Shown piece after piece: positions 37,641 to 45,459 of a stretch of 64,000 bases of DNA. A model generated the notes under the pieces. It saw nothing but the letters and a program-made list of their open reading frames with translations, did no database searches and had not been told where the DNA came from. Position 1 is the first letter of the stretch; the number at the start of each line of letters is the position of its first letter. The position numbers were made by a program, and so were the translations under genes. Source of the DNA: Bathymodiolus brooksi thiotrophic gill symbiont (lineage in GTDB: Bacteria; Pseudomonadota; Gammaproteobacteria; PS1; Pseudothioglobaceae); assembly GCF_903642095.1 (NCBI RefSeq), contig NZ_CAHJWD020000056.1, positions 1-64,000 of the forward strand, given 5' to 3'.

Positions 37641-37668
37641 GAAAACACCCGAATAAACGGGTGTTTTC
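37641..37668 (-). terminator. Stem-loop between dsrC and dsrM (attenuator or processing site)
   Basis: Arms 37641-37651 and 37658-37668 form a perfect 11-bp stem (GAAAACACCCG / CGGGTGTTTTC) with a six-base loop. On the coding (minus) strand it is followed by AT-rich sequence but no clean T-run. It sits between dsrC, usually the most abundant Dsr protein, and dsrM. Partial termination or mRNA protection is likely; which one cannot be told by reading. Confidence 0.7.
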
Positions 37669-37713
37669 AATTAATATTCACTTAAAAGACACTAGACCTT
37701 TTAAGTCAAATAT

Positions 37714-38037
37714 TTAGATACAACCAGTTGGCTTAGGAAGACCAGCAAAACGACAACCTTGCTTACCAGGGCCATATGGGAATAAAGAATATAGGTACTT
37801 AGAGTTACCTTTTTCTTTACCAAATTGCTTGCCAATTGCCTTAGTTAATACACGAACCGCTGGTGCAATTTGATATTCTTCAAAGTAATCACGCAAGAAA
37901 TTAATAACATCCCAATGTTCTACAGATAAATCAATATCATCACCTTTTGCCATTTCTACAGCAATCTCCTTTGTCCAATCTTTAAGATCTACCAAAAAAC
38001 CCTCTTCATCTACTTCTGCGCCTAAAATATCAGCCAT
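37714..38037 (-). CDS. dsrC: DsrC, sulfur carrier of the Dsr system
   Basis: DsrC carries sulfur on its C-terminal arm as a persulfide or trisulfide between DsrEFH, DsrAB and DsrK. The 107-residue protein ends FPYGPGKQGCRFAGLPKPTGCI with both conserved cysteines, Cys95 and the penultimate Cys106. It also has the loop insertion (about residues 72-83) that separates true DsrC from TusE. The rest (DEEGFLVDLKDWTKEIA, HWDVINFLRDYFEEY) is standard. It lies between dsrH and dsrM, in front of a strong hairpin. Confidence 0.97.
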   Translation of the reverse strand: MADILGAEVDEEGFLVDLKDWTKEIAVEMAKGDDIDLSVEHWDVINFLRDYFEEYQIAPAVRVLTKAIGKQFGKEKGNSKYLYSLFPYGPGKQGCRFAGLPKPTGCI

Positions 38038-38061
38038 TTTTTACTCCTATATAAAATTAAA

Positions 38062-38358
38062 TTAAAGCCATGAAACTGCAGTTCCATGCTCCACAACTAA
38101 ATCAACAAAACCTGCATAATCAACTAATTTGATATTGTCTGCAACCTTTGATGAAATTCCTCTCGCTTCAACATCTCCCTGCAATGCAAACACTCTACCT
38201 TGTGCTGCCAAATCGGCAAGCATGGGTGATTTTGTGTTTTTTGCAGCGGAAATAACACCATCTTCAATAAGTAAAATAACACTACTGTCGTCAATTGTAT
38301 TTAAACAAGACTGCAATGAATTACGCTCAAAAGATGATTTGTTTACTGTATGTAACAT
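38062..38358 (-). CDS. dsrH: DsrH, subunit of the DsrEFH sulfurtransferase
   Basis: DsrH is the TusB-like subunit of the DsrE2F2H2 hexamer that passes sulfur to DsrC. The 98-residue protein opens MLHTVNKSSFERNSLQSCLNTI (Cys near residue 18, matching the DsrH/TusB position). It then has SSVILLIEDGVISA near 26 and ends with VEHGTAVSWL, all family landmarks. It is between dsrF and dsrC in the operon. Confidence 0.95.
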   Translation of the reverse strand: MLHTVNKSSFERNSLQSCLNTIDDSSVILLIEDGVISAAKNTKSPMLADLAAQGRVFALQGDVEARGISSKVADNIKLVDYAGFVDLVVEHGTAVSWL

Positions 38359-38370
38359 ATTAAACTCCTC

Positions 38371-38775
38371 TTAAAAACTTAAACAGACATCTTGATCAGA
38401 CATCAATTTAGTCAATTCGGCATTAGAAACCACTTGAATACTTGGCTTTTCCGCCCAGTCTTCATCTTCATCTTCCCAAACCAAAGGCATTAAGTCATCT
38501 ATACTCAAGCCTCTTTCTTCTAAAGATTCTGCTGAGACAAAAAGTTGCTTAATATCGTAATCGCCAAGCGCATGATAAGTCTTAGAAAAGTTTTTCATAC
38601 CAATGCCTTCAGGATTTTGACCCTCAACAATTTGATACACGCCATCGTCAATAAACGCCAATGATACATCTTGCTCAAAAGCTGCAGCAATCAACACTAC
38701 TTCTAATGACTCTAAGGCATATACTGTGCCGTAAGGTGCCTTACGGTTTAAATACATAAATTTCTTTGTCGCCAT
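38371..38775 (-). CDS. dsrF: DsrF, subunit of the DsrEFH sulfurtransferase
   Basis: DsrF is the TusC-like subunit of DsrEFH. The ATG at 38775 gives 134 residues; another in-frame start at 38787 lies in dsrE. The protein reads KKFMYLNRKAPYGTVYALESLEVVLIAAAFEQDVSLAFIDDGVYQI (seen as a continuous family block over residues 3-50). It ends with LTKLMSDQDVCLSF. A middle acidic insert (WEDEDEDWAE, near 100) is unusual in its charge. It begins one base after the dsrE stop. Confidence 0.94.
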   Translation of the reverse strand: MATKKFMYLNRKAPYGTVYALESLEVVLIAAAFEQDVSLAFIDDGVYQIVEGQNPEGIGMKNFSKTYHALGDYDIKQLFVSAESLEERGLSIDDLMPLVWEDEDEDWAEKPSIQVVSNAELTKLMSDQDVCLSF

Positions 38776-38776
38776 C

Positions 38777-39178
38777 TTAGTCTCCAAATACCACTAAACG
38801 ATCAGATTGAATACCTGCTTCAATCAACTGACCCAAACCTGAAATACGGAAAGCTGGGTGAATGTTATTACCATCAATACCATTCTTACTTGCTTCACCT
38901 TCATCCAACATACCACGGCGAAGTGCAGCAGCTACACAAACGACCAACTCAGGTTCACCATCAGCATTTTTAATATCTAACTCAGCCCATTGGTTCACGA
39001 CATTGCGGTCATCTTGCGGTGGAATAGTAAAACGCGAAGCGTTGTCAACCCCATCATGATAGAAAAACACACGAAAAATCTCGTGTCCTTTGGCAATCGC
39101 CGCCTTAGCAAACTGATACGCTGTATCAGACGCTTGGTGCTGATAAGGACCTTCGTTAATTTGAATAGAAATCTTCAT
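38777..39178 (-). CDS. dsrE: DsrE, catalytic subunit of the DsrEFH sulfurtransferase
   Basis: DsrE is the TusD-like subunit that accepts sulfur on an active-site cysteine. The 133-residue protein has KISIQINEGPYQHQASDTAYQFAKAAI at the start, then IFRVFFYHDGVDNAS near residue 34. The active cysteine is in LVVCVAAALRRGM (Cys81, matching Cys78 of A. vinosum). It ends with AGIQSDRLVVFGD, the usual DsrE end. It follows dsrB by 11 bases. Confidence 0.96.
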   Translation of the reverse strand: MKISIQINEGPYQHQASDTAYQFAKAAIAKGHEIFRVFFYHDGVDNASRFTIPPQDDRNVVNQWAELDIKNADGEPELVVCVAAALRRGMLDEGEASKNGIDGNNIHPAFRISGLGQLIEAGIQSDRLVVFGD

Positions 39179-39189
39179 TTAAACGCTCC

Positions 39190-40263
39190 TTAGAAACGGA
39201 TATAAGCTGATGAATTAAGCTGATGACGCGTACCTTTCCAGTCAGAAACATGGAACTTAGTGAACGGTAATCCAGTCTTTTCAAAGAATGCTGGCCAGCC
39301 AATACGCTCAACCCATTCCCCTACTCTTTCCCAATCACGAGCATCGGCTTTATACACGGCTAAAATCTTCTTAACCACGGCACCTACTTCTGGCCATCTT
39401 GGTGGATTATTTGGTAAGCCTGCTGCTACCAACTTCTGGAATGAAGGCTTAGAGCGTGCATTTGAGTGCTTACCACCAATCCAGATAGCAATCTTAGAAT
39501 GCTCAGGATCGTTAATTTGCATTGGCGGACAAGGTGGAAAACATGCGCCACAACAAATACATTTCTTCTCATCAACTTCCAATGTTGGCTTGCCGTTAAC
39601 CATTGCAGGACGAATCGCAGCAACAGGACAACGAGCAACAACTGTTGGACGCTCACAAACATTAGCCACTAAATCGTGGTTAATTTTAGGTGGCTTAGTG
39701 TGTTGAATGTTAATCGCAATATCACCGTGACCACCACAGTTAATCTGACAACAGGAGGTAGTCATATGAACACGATTTGGCATTTCTTCTTTTTTGTATT
39801 CATCATACAATTCATCCATCAATGCTTTTACCACGCCCGATGCATCTGTGCCTGGAATATCACAATGTAACCAACCTTGGGTATGTGAAATCATTGATAC
39901 TGTTGGACCTGTGCCACCTACTGGAAAACCAGCAGATTCTAATGCTTTAATCAAAGGATTAACTTTTGCTTCAGCGTCCACCATAAACTCAACATTTGAG
40001 CGAATAGTAAAACGAATGTAACCATCGCCAAACTCATCAGCAATATCTGCTAATTTTTTAATTGTATATACATCCATCTGTCTTTGTGTACCGCAACGAA
40101 TAGTCCAAACTTCTTCATTGTGCTTTGAAGTATGGTGTAATACACCCGGACGAGGACGATCATGATAAGCCCACTGGCCGTAGTTACGACGCATTGTTGG
40201 GTGCATATATTGAATAGGATCAGGGCAACCTGATTCGATAGGCATTCTTACTGGTTCAGCCAT
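39190..40263 (-). CDS. dsrB: Reverse-type dissimilatory sulfite reductase, beta subunit
   Basis: DsrB forms the alpha2beta2 siroheme enzyme with DsrA. The 357-residue protein has the N-terminal block CGTQRQMDVYTIKKLADIADEFGDGYIRFT near residue 57, GGTGPTVSMISHTQGWLHC near 115, and the cluster-siroheme cysteines in TTSCCQINCGGHGD near 168. An inserted ferredoxin domain (ARCPVAAIRP, CICCGACFPPCPPM) is near residues 210-250. The C-terminal sulfite reductase lobe follows (RVGEWVERIGWPAFFEKTG). It is 37 bases after dsrA. In this operon context it is the oxidative form. Confidence 0.97.
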   Translation of the reverse strand: MAEPVRMPIESGCPDPIQYMHPTMRRNYGQWAYHDRPRPGVLHHTSKHNEEVWTIRCGTQRQMDVYTIKKLADIADEFGDGYIRFTIRSNVEFMVDAEAKVNPLIKALESAGFPVGGTGPTVSMISHTQGWLHCDIPGTDASGVVKALMDELYDEYKKEEMPNRVHMTTSCCQINCGGHGDIAINIQHTKPPKINHDLVANVCERPTVVARCPVAAIRPAMVNGKPTLEVDEKKCICCGACFPPCPPMQINDPEHSKIAIWIGGKHSNARSKPSFQKLVAAGLPNNPPRWPEVGAVVKKILAVYKADARDWERVGEWVERIGWPAFFEKTGLPFTKFHVSDWKGTRHQLNSSAYIRF

Positions 40264-40300
40264 AATATTTTCTCCTAATGTTATTTAATAAATTTTATGA

Positions 40301-41605
40301 TTATGCGCTTGCTTCGGCTTTATTTTCAAACCATTTAGTCGCTTCTTCGTCCCACTTGTCCATACGAACATAAGACATATAACGCGGTGACTCAACCATA
40401 TTTGGATTAACTTCTAAGCCAATGCCTTCCATAAAGTTAACAATGCCGATTCTTTCAATCATTTCACCAGTGCGTTCATGCTCTAGTGCATTTTCAGCAA
40501 AGAAATCAATTACTTCACCAGCCAATTCTTCAATTGCCTCGTAATCTTCTTCACTTTCAAGTTTCATAAATGGAACAACAACTGTGCCAAACAAATCACC
40601 AATCTTCAATGTGCGTTTACCACCCATGCAAATAGTTACGCCTTTATCATCACCTGTTGCTAAAATCGCACCTTCAGTAGCATCTTTAATATAATTGTGA
40701 GTAAGTGGCGAAGTTACATTTAAACAATGCATACACTTAACGCAGTTTTTGTTGTCAATTGTCAATGAAGTATCAGATTCAACTTTCATTGCCTGAGTAG
40801 GGCAACGCGAAGTAATATTGTCAACCACATACTCCATACCTTTGTCTGCTACCATTGCTTTCCATGCATCTTGGTTGATTTTAATATCATCTCTCCAAGT
40901 GCCAATAGTTGAAAAGTCTGAACGCTCAATAGAATTCATACAGTCGTTAGCACAACCTGAAACTTTAAATTTCATTTTGTATGGTAATGCTGGACGATGC
41001 ATATCATCAAGAAATGCGTTTACTAATGTACGCAATGCTGCTTGCTCATTTGTATTTGACATTTCACAACGCGCTGCACCAACACAAGACATACCAGTAC
41101 GCACTGCAGGACCTGCACCACCCATATCAAAACCATAATCATTAAACTTGTTAAAAATAGTTTGTGTGGTTTCTTCAGTTGCACCTTGAAGCATAATATC
41201 GCCTGACTGACCATGAAATGCAATTAAACCAGAACCGCCGTTATCAACAAACATATCGCACATATCTCTTAATAACTTAGAAGTGTAATGCATACCTGCT
41301 GGTGGCTGAATTCTTAATGTGTGAAATTCACCAGCATCTTTGAATTTAAATTCGCCGTTTTCGTCCTTAAGTTCATTAAAGCGTGGGATAACGCCACCAC
41401 CATAACCAACAACACCAACTGTGCCGCCTTTCCAGTAACCTTTCTTAGTCACATACGATGTTTCAAGTGTTGCCAAAACATCACGAACCATACTGGCACC
41501 TGTGTGATCATCTTGTGCTAAACGCTTAAGGCCTGTTACGAACGAAGGCCATGGACCATTCTCCAACTCATCAAGGTTGGGCGTGTTATATAACTCTTTT
41601 GCCAT
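40301..41605 (-). CDS. dsrA: Reverse-type dissimilatory sulfite reductase, alpha subunit
   Basis: DsrA is the other half of the enzyme that oxidises sulfane sulfur to sulfite. The 434-residue protein shows WKGGTVGVVGYGGGVIPRF near residue 58, the family opening. The siroheme/[4Fe-4S] cysteines lie in CVGAARCEMSNTNE near 175 and KVSGCANDCMNS near 220. A ferredoxin insert has SRCPTQAM and CVKCMHCLNV near 270-295. The end has ERTGEMIERIGIVNFME. The first gene of the operon; GGAG lies eight bases before its ATG. Confidence 0.97.
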   Translation of the reverse strand: MAKELYNTPNLDELENGPWPSFVTGLKRLAQDDHTGASMVRDVLATLETSYVTKKGYWKGGTVGVVGYGGGVIPRFNELKDENGEFKFKDAGEFHTLRIQPPAGMHYTSKLLRDMCDMFVDNGGSGLIAFHGQSGDIMLQGATEETTQTIFNKFNDYGFDMGGAGPAVRTGMSCVGAARCEMSNTNEQAALRTLVNAFLDDMHRPALPYKMKFKVSGCANDCMNSIERSDFSTIGTWRDDIKINQDAWKAMVADKGMEYVVDNITSRCPTQAMKVESDTSLTIDNKNCVKCMHCLNVTSPLTHNYIKDATEGAILATGDDKGVTICMGGKRTLKIGDLFGTVVVPFMKLESEEDYEAIEELAGEVIDFFAENALEHERTGEMIERIGIVNFMEGIGLEVNPNMVESPRYMSYVRMDKWDEEATKWFENKAEASA

Positions 41606-41670
41606 TTTATTTCTCCAATAGTTTTAATAAATTTCCTAATTCTTATAGAAAAGGAAATGTGAACGGAGGT

Positions 41671-41676
41671 ATTATA
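41671..41676 (-). promoter_or_regulatory. Candidate -10 of the dsr operon
   Basis: On the coding (minus) strand a perfect TATAAT lies 66 bases before the dsrA start. The expected -35 position holds only a G/A-rich sequence (GGGGAA at 17-base spacing), so the promoter may depend on an activator. The spacer 41606-41866 carries no ORF of note. Confidence 0.4.
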
Positions 41677-41861
41677 CTCAAAACGCAAGAAAATTCCCCA
41701 TTTTATTAGTGATATCTAGGACTATCTCTTAGGGGGTAGATTGGTTTTTCTTTTAAAAAATTAGGTGATAACAATAAAGTCAACCTAGGCGGTATTAACA
41801 TTAGCAACACCAATAACAATTATGTTAATTGCAATTATTTAAGAGCAATGTTAATCAATAC

Positions 41862-41972
41862 TTTATGAAACCTTTGCACAAATATGGATGATTAGCAGAA
41901 TTCAATTTTTACCAAGTTGGTAAAAAGTGAATTTTTGATGATTATTCATAATTTATGCAAAGGTCTCTTTAT
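41862..41972. mobile_element. MITE-like element (101 bp) with perfect 5-bp target duplication
   Basis: The element spans 41867-41967. Its ends are GAAACCTTTGCACAAATATG and, inverted, GAGACCTTTGCATAAATTAT. The interior keeps only one ACCAAGTTGGTAAAAAGTGA block, so it is an internal-deletion form of the 162-bp copy. TTTAT flanks it on both sides (41862-41866 and 41968-41972). The right-hand duplicate contains the TAA stop of the gltD-like gene, so insertion occurred at that stop codon without altering the protein. As RNA it would form a long hairpin between this gene and dsrA. Confidence 0.88.
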
Positions 41973-43402
41973 GCTAAATATTCATCAACTTTAGTAGCAA
42001 CACCACGACCTTCATTGATTGCCCACACTACCAAGGATTGACCACGACGACAATCGCCCGCAGTGAAAATCCCTGCTTGAGAAGTAGCATATTCGCCATA
42101 ATTCGCTTGATAGTTACCGCACTTATCAAGATCAATATCTGCATCATTACTTAAATAATGTTCTGGGGCGATAAAACCCATTGATAAAAGCACCAATTGC
42201 GTGTCCCAAATTTTTTCACTGCCGTCAATTTCAATCAACTGACCTTCTTTAAAATCAACATTGACTGTGTTAAGTCCAACAACTTTACCACGCTCATCCT
42301 TGACAAATGACTTGGTCATTAAGTGATATTGCCTAGGATCTGCACCAAATACTTCTGCTACTTCGGCATGACCATAATCCACACGATAAATCAATGGCCA
42401 AAGTGGCCAAGGATTACTTTCTGCACGGTCTTCAGGAGGTTTGCCCATTAACTCAAAATTCACAATTGACTTTGCACCTTGACGCAACGCTGTGCCAATA
42501 CAATCTGTGCCTGTATCGCCACCACCAATCACAATCACATCTTTGCCTTTAGCGGATAATTCTGAATCATCAGCATGCCCAGTGTTTAATAAACTTTGCG
42601 TATTGCTAGTCAAATATTCCATCGCCAAATGCACACCGTGTGCATCACGATTATCTACTGGTAAATCACGCGCTTGTGTTGCACCCGTGGTAAATACCAA
42701 TGCATCAAAATCTTTTTGCAATTGCTTAGTGCTAATGTCTTTACCAACATTAACATTGGTAATAAAATCAATGCCCGATTCTTTGAGTAAATTCACACGA
42801 CGATCAACCACCTCTTTGCCGAGTTTCATATTAGGGATGCCATACATTAATAAACCACCAATGCGATCAGAACGCTCAAAAACGCTCACGCTATGTCCTA
42901 GTTTATTAAGCTCTTCTGCTGTCGCTAAGCCCGCAGGTCCAGAGCCGACCACTGCTACTTTTTTTCCTGTGCGATACAAGACTTTATGTGGCTGAATCCA
43001 ATTCTCATCAAAACCACGGTCAACAATGGCTTGCTCAATATTTTTAATCGTTACTGCTGGATTGTTTAATCCTAATACACACGAACCCTCACAAGGTGCG
43101 GGGCAAACTCGCCCTGTGAATTCTGGAAAATTATTGGTTTTATGTAAACGCGTTAATGCCTCTTGCCATTTGTCGTGATAAACCAAATCATTCCATTCAG
43201 GGATTAAATTATCAACGGGACAGCCGTTACTTGATTGACAAAAGGGCACACCACAGTCCATACATCTTGCCCCTTGGTCTTGCAAATGTGCAACATCATG
43301 CGTGCCAGTAAAAATTTCATCATAATCTTTAATGCGCAGTTCAACAGAACGATATGCCTCAGTTTTTCTATCAAATTCCTTAAATCCAGTTACTTTTCCC
43401 AT
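41969..43402 (-). CDS. gltD: Glutamate synthase small-subunit-like flavoprotein (GltD family)
   Basis: The 477-residue protein is a full-length GltD-type NADPH-dependent electron-transfer subunit. The N-terminal cluster domain has [20 protein letters not shown] near residue 40 and [15 protein letters not shown] near 96. FAD binding is at [23 protein letters not shown] near 147, and NAD(P)H binding at [19 protein letters not shown] near 290. The end is [22 protein letters not shown]. No gltB lies next to it: upstream is divergent rplS. It precedes dsrA on the same strand and shares its family with DsrL, so a Dsr-related role is possible. Confidence 0.9.
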   Translation of the reverse strand: MGKVTGFKEFDRKTEAYRSVELRIKDYDEIFTGTHDVAHLQDQGARCMDCGVPFCQSSNGCPVDNLIPEWNDLVYHDKWQEALTRLHKTNNFPEFTGRVCPAPCEGSCVLGLNNPAVTIKNIEQAIVDRGFDENWIQPHKVLYRTGKKVAVVGSGPAGLATAEELNKLGHSVSVFERSDRIGGLLMYGIPNMKLGKEVVDRRVNLLKESGIDFITNVNVGKDISTKQLQKDFDALVFTTGATQARDLPVDNRDAHGVHLAMEYLTSNTQSLLNTGHADDSELSAKGKDVIVIGGGDTGTDCIGTALRQGAKSIVNFELMGKPPEDRAESNPWPLWPLIYRVDYGHAEVAEVFGADPRQYHLMTKSFVKDERGKVVGLNTVNVDFKEGQLIEIDGSEKIWDTQLVLLSMGFIAPEHYLSNDADIDLDKCGNYQANYGEYATSQAGIFTAGDCRRGQSLVVWAINEGRGVATKVDEYLA

Positions 43403-43454
43403 TGTTCATCATCGTCTAAAATATCAAGGTGCATAATTATGCCATAAATTCATC

Positions 43455-43483
43455 TTGTCTATCAATCATAATGACTGTATAAT
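43455..43483 (+). promoter_or_regulatory. Promoter of rplS
   Basis: A -35 TTGTCT (43455-43460) and a -10 TATAAT (43478-43483) are separated by exactly 17 bases, a near-ideal sigma-70 promoter 38 bases before the rplS start. Confidence 0.7.
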
Positions 43484-43520
43484 TGTCCCTTTTTATAGAT
43501 TTGAAAGAAGGAATATAGTC

Positions 43521-43874
43521 ATGAATGTAATTGACCAAATTGAAAGTGAGCAGTTAAGAACCGACCTCCCTGAATTTTCATCAGGCGACACAATAGTTGT
43601 GCAAGTTAAGGTGCGTGAAGGCGATCGTGAAAGATTACAAGCATTTGAAGGCGTGGTAATCGCTAAGAAAAACCGGGGCATTGGTTCTGCCTTTACAGTT
43701 AGAAAAATTTCTCACGGTGAAGGTGTTGAGCGTGTTTTTCAAACACATTCTAAAATGATTGACTCAGTAGAAGTCAAGCGTCGTGGTAAAGTTCGCCAAG
43801 CCAAGTTATATTATCTTCGTGGCCTTACTGGTAAGAAAGCAAGAATTAAAGAAAAATTGGCGACCAAGAAATAA
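43521..43874 (+). CDS. rplS: Ribosomal protein L19
   Basis: L19 lies at the 30S-50S interface. The ATG at 43521 gives 117 residues, the usual size; the frame is open upstream but contains the promoter. Family strings: [19 protein letters not shown] at the start, [36 protein letters not shown] near 22 (seen as one block), [23 protein letters not shown] near 58, and [20 protein letters not shown] at the end. It is a single gene with its own promoter and terminator, not joined here to rpsP-rimM-trmD. Confidence 0.97.
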   Translation: MNVIDQIESEQLRTDLPEFSSGDTIVVQVKVREGDRERLQAFEGVVIAKKNRGIGSAFTVRKISHGEGVERVFQTHSKMIDSVEVKRRGKVRQAKLYYLRGLTGKKARIKEKLATKK

Positions 43875-43892
43875 AAGTCATCCCATTTTTTT

Positions 43893-43923
43893 AAAAATAC
43901 CGACAATCAGTCGGTATTTTTTT
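43893..43923 (+). terminator. Terminator after rplS
   Basis: A TACCGAC / GTCGGTA stem of seven bases with a five-base loop is preceded by an A-run and followed by seven T, 21 bases after the rplS stop. Confidence 0.9.
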
Positions 43924-43964
43924 GTCTAAAATTCAATACTACATTAACCCTATTACAACTTACT

Positions 43965-44837
43965 ATGGATAATTTCACACTTATCGATCAATTCCTTGAC
44001 CATTATTGGCTGTCATCAGGTGCCAGTCCAAACACCCTATCAGCCTATCGTTCCGACCTCAGGATTTTTTCTCAATGGCTAAAAAGTTCCCTTGAAAAAG
44101 TTGATGATACCACCATTAATGATTATTTCAAACACAGAGAACTTAACCCCGCAACCCAAGCACGCATACTTACTTGCCTACGAGCGTTTTATCAATATCA
44201 ACTTACCATACAAGCCATTGCCCTTAATCCAACAGAAAAACTCTGCCATCCAAAGCAAGTGCAAAAACTCCCCGTCTTCTTAAACATCACAGAAGTTGAA
44301 GCATTACTTGATACACCCAACAAGAAAACCATCTTCGGTATGCGTGACCGTGCTATGTTAGAGTTGTTATATTCGTGTGGATTACGCGTTTCAGAATTAA
44401 TTAGTTTGGAGTATCACAATCTAAACCTCAACGAAGAATACATTCGTATTCATGGCAAAGGCAACAAGGAACGAATGTTGCCAATGGGTGAAGTAGCAAT
44501 GGACTACCTATCCATTTACGAAGAAAAATCTCGCCCCTTTCTCCTAAAAACTGGACAAACCGACGCTTATTTTCTAAGTAACCGTGGCTCAGGTATGAGC
44601 AGACAAAATTTTTTCTACATCATTAAAGCCTACGCCCTAAAAGCAGGTATCAGCAAGCCCCTTTCTCCACATACACTCCGCCACGCTTTCGCTACGCATT
44701 TGGTGCAACAAGGTGCGGATTTGCGTAGTGTGCAATTGATGCTAGGACACAGCGATATTTCCACTACTCAAATCTACACCCACATTCAAAATACGCAATT
44801 AAAATCTCAACATCAAAAACATCATCCTCGTGGCTGA
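43965..44837 (+). CDS. xerD: Site-specific tyrosine recombinase XerD
   Basis: XerD acts with XerC at dif to resolve chromosome dimers. The 290-residue protein has the N-terminal SAM-like domain (FLDHYWLSSGASPNTLSAYRSDL near residue 9). Its catalytic domain has the first Arg in LLYSCGLRVSELISL near 147, the Lys in GKGNKERMLP near 171, HTLRHAFATHLV near 240 and LGHSDISTTQIYTH near 266, with Tyr as nucleophile. No phage or integron genes lie nearby, so it is the housekeeping enzyme. No dif site was recognised. Confidence 0.93.
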   Translation: MDNFTLIDQFLDHYWLSSGASPNTLSAYRSDLRIFSQWLKSSLEKVDDTTINDYFKHRELNPATQARILTCLRAFYQYQLTIQAIALNPTEKLCHPKQVQKLPVFLNITEVEALLDTPNKKTIFGMRDRAMLELLYSCGLRVSELISLEYHNLNLNEEYIRIHGKGNKERMLPMGEVAMDYLSIYEEKSRPFLLKTGQTDAYFLSNRGSGMSRQNFFYIIKAYALKAGISKPLSPHTLRHAFATHLVQQGADLRSVQLMLGHSDISTTQIYTHIQNTQLKSQHQKHHPRG

Positions 44838-44972
44838 TTTTAGGTATTTCTAGGTGTGCCTTTAAAGCGAGACTTTTACGATTAATGCTTGAACAATTGG
44901 ACGGCTCTCATATTATCCATTTTTTTGAATAATGGCATCACTTGAAAACAATTGCAATACCATTAACGATAA

Positions 44973-45449
44973 TTAGATATATTTAACTTCTAAAATTTCG
45001 TAAAGAATGTTGCCTTGTGGCGCTTTAACAGTAACTTCATCACCCTCTTCGTTACCCATTAAGGCACTGGCGATTGGGGAATGGCATGAGATTTTTTTAA
45101 GTTCAATATTAGATTCATCTTCACCAACTATTTGGTAAGTAATTTCCTTGTCATCTACAAGATTCATTAAAGTAACTGTGGTGCCAAAAACGCATCTACC
45201 ATCTTGGTTAAGCTTAGTAACATCAATGACTTGCATATGTGAAAGTTTTGCTTCAATTTCTTTGATGCGTCCTTCAATAAAACCTTGTTCTTCTTTAGCA
45301 GCGTGGTATTCGGCGTTTTCTTTAAGGTCGCCATGTGCGCGTGCGGTGGCAATTTCTTCAACGATGCGTGGTCGCTCAATGTCTTTAAGGTTTAATAATT
45401 CTGATTCTAATGCTTTAGCACCTGCAACAGTCATTGGGATATTGTCCAT
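44973..45449 (-). CDS. greA: Transcription elongation factor GreA
   Basis: GreA rescues backtracked RNA polymerase by promoting transcript cleavage. The 158-residue protein has the N-terminal coiled coil ([52 protein letters not shown], residues 6-57) with the conserved Asp and Glu tip residues in [12 protein letters not shown]-terminal FKBP-like domain follows ([41 protein letters not shown]). It starts 11 bases downstream of carB; carAB-greA is a common gammaproteobacterial order. Confidence 0.97.
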   Translation of the reverse strand: MDNIPMTVAGAKALESELLNLKDIERPRIVEEIATARAHGDLKENAEYHAAKEEQGFIEGRIKEIEAKLSHMQVIDVTKLNQDGRCVFGTTVTLMNLVDDKEITYQIVGEDESNIELKKISCHSPIASALMGNEEGDEVTVKAPQGNILYEILEVKYI

Positions 45450-45459
45450 ATTTTATCTC

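Noticed and set aside
43965-44837. XerD as an integrase of a mobile island
   Set aside because: Length and motifs fit the housekeeping recombinase, and no phage, cassette or attachment repeats are near.
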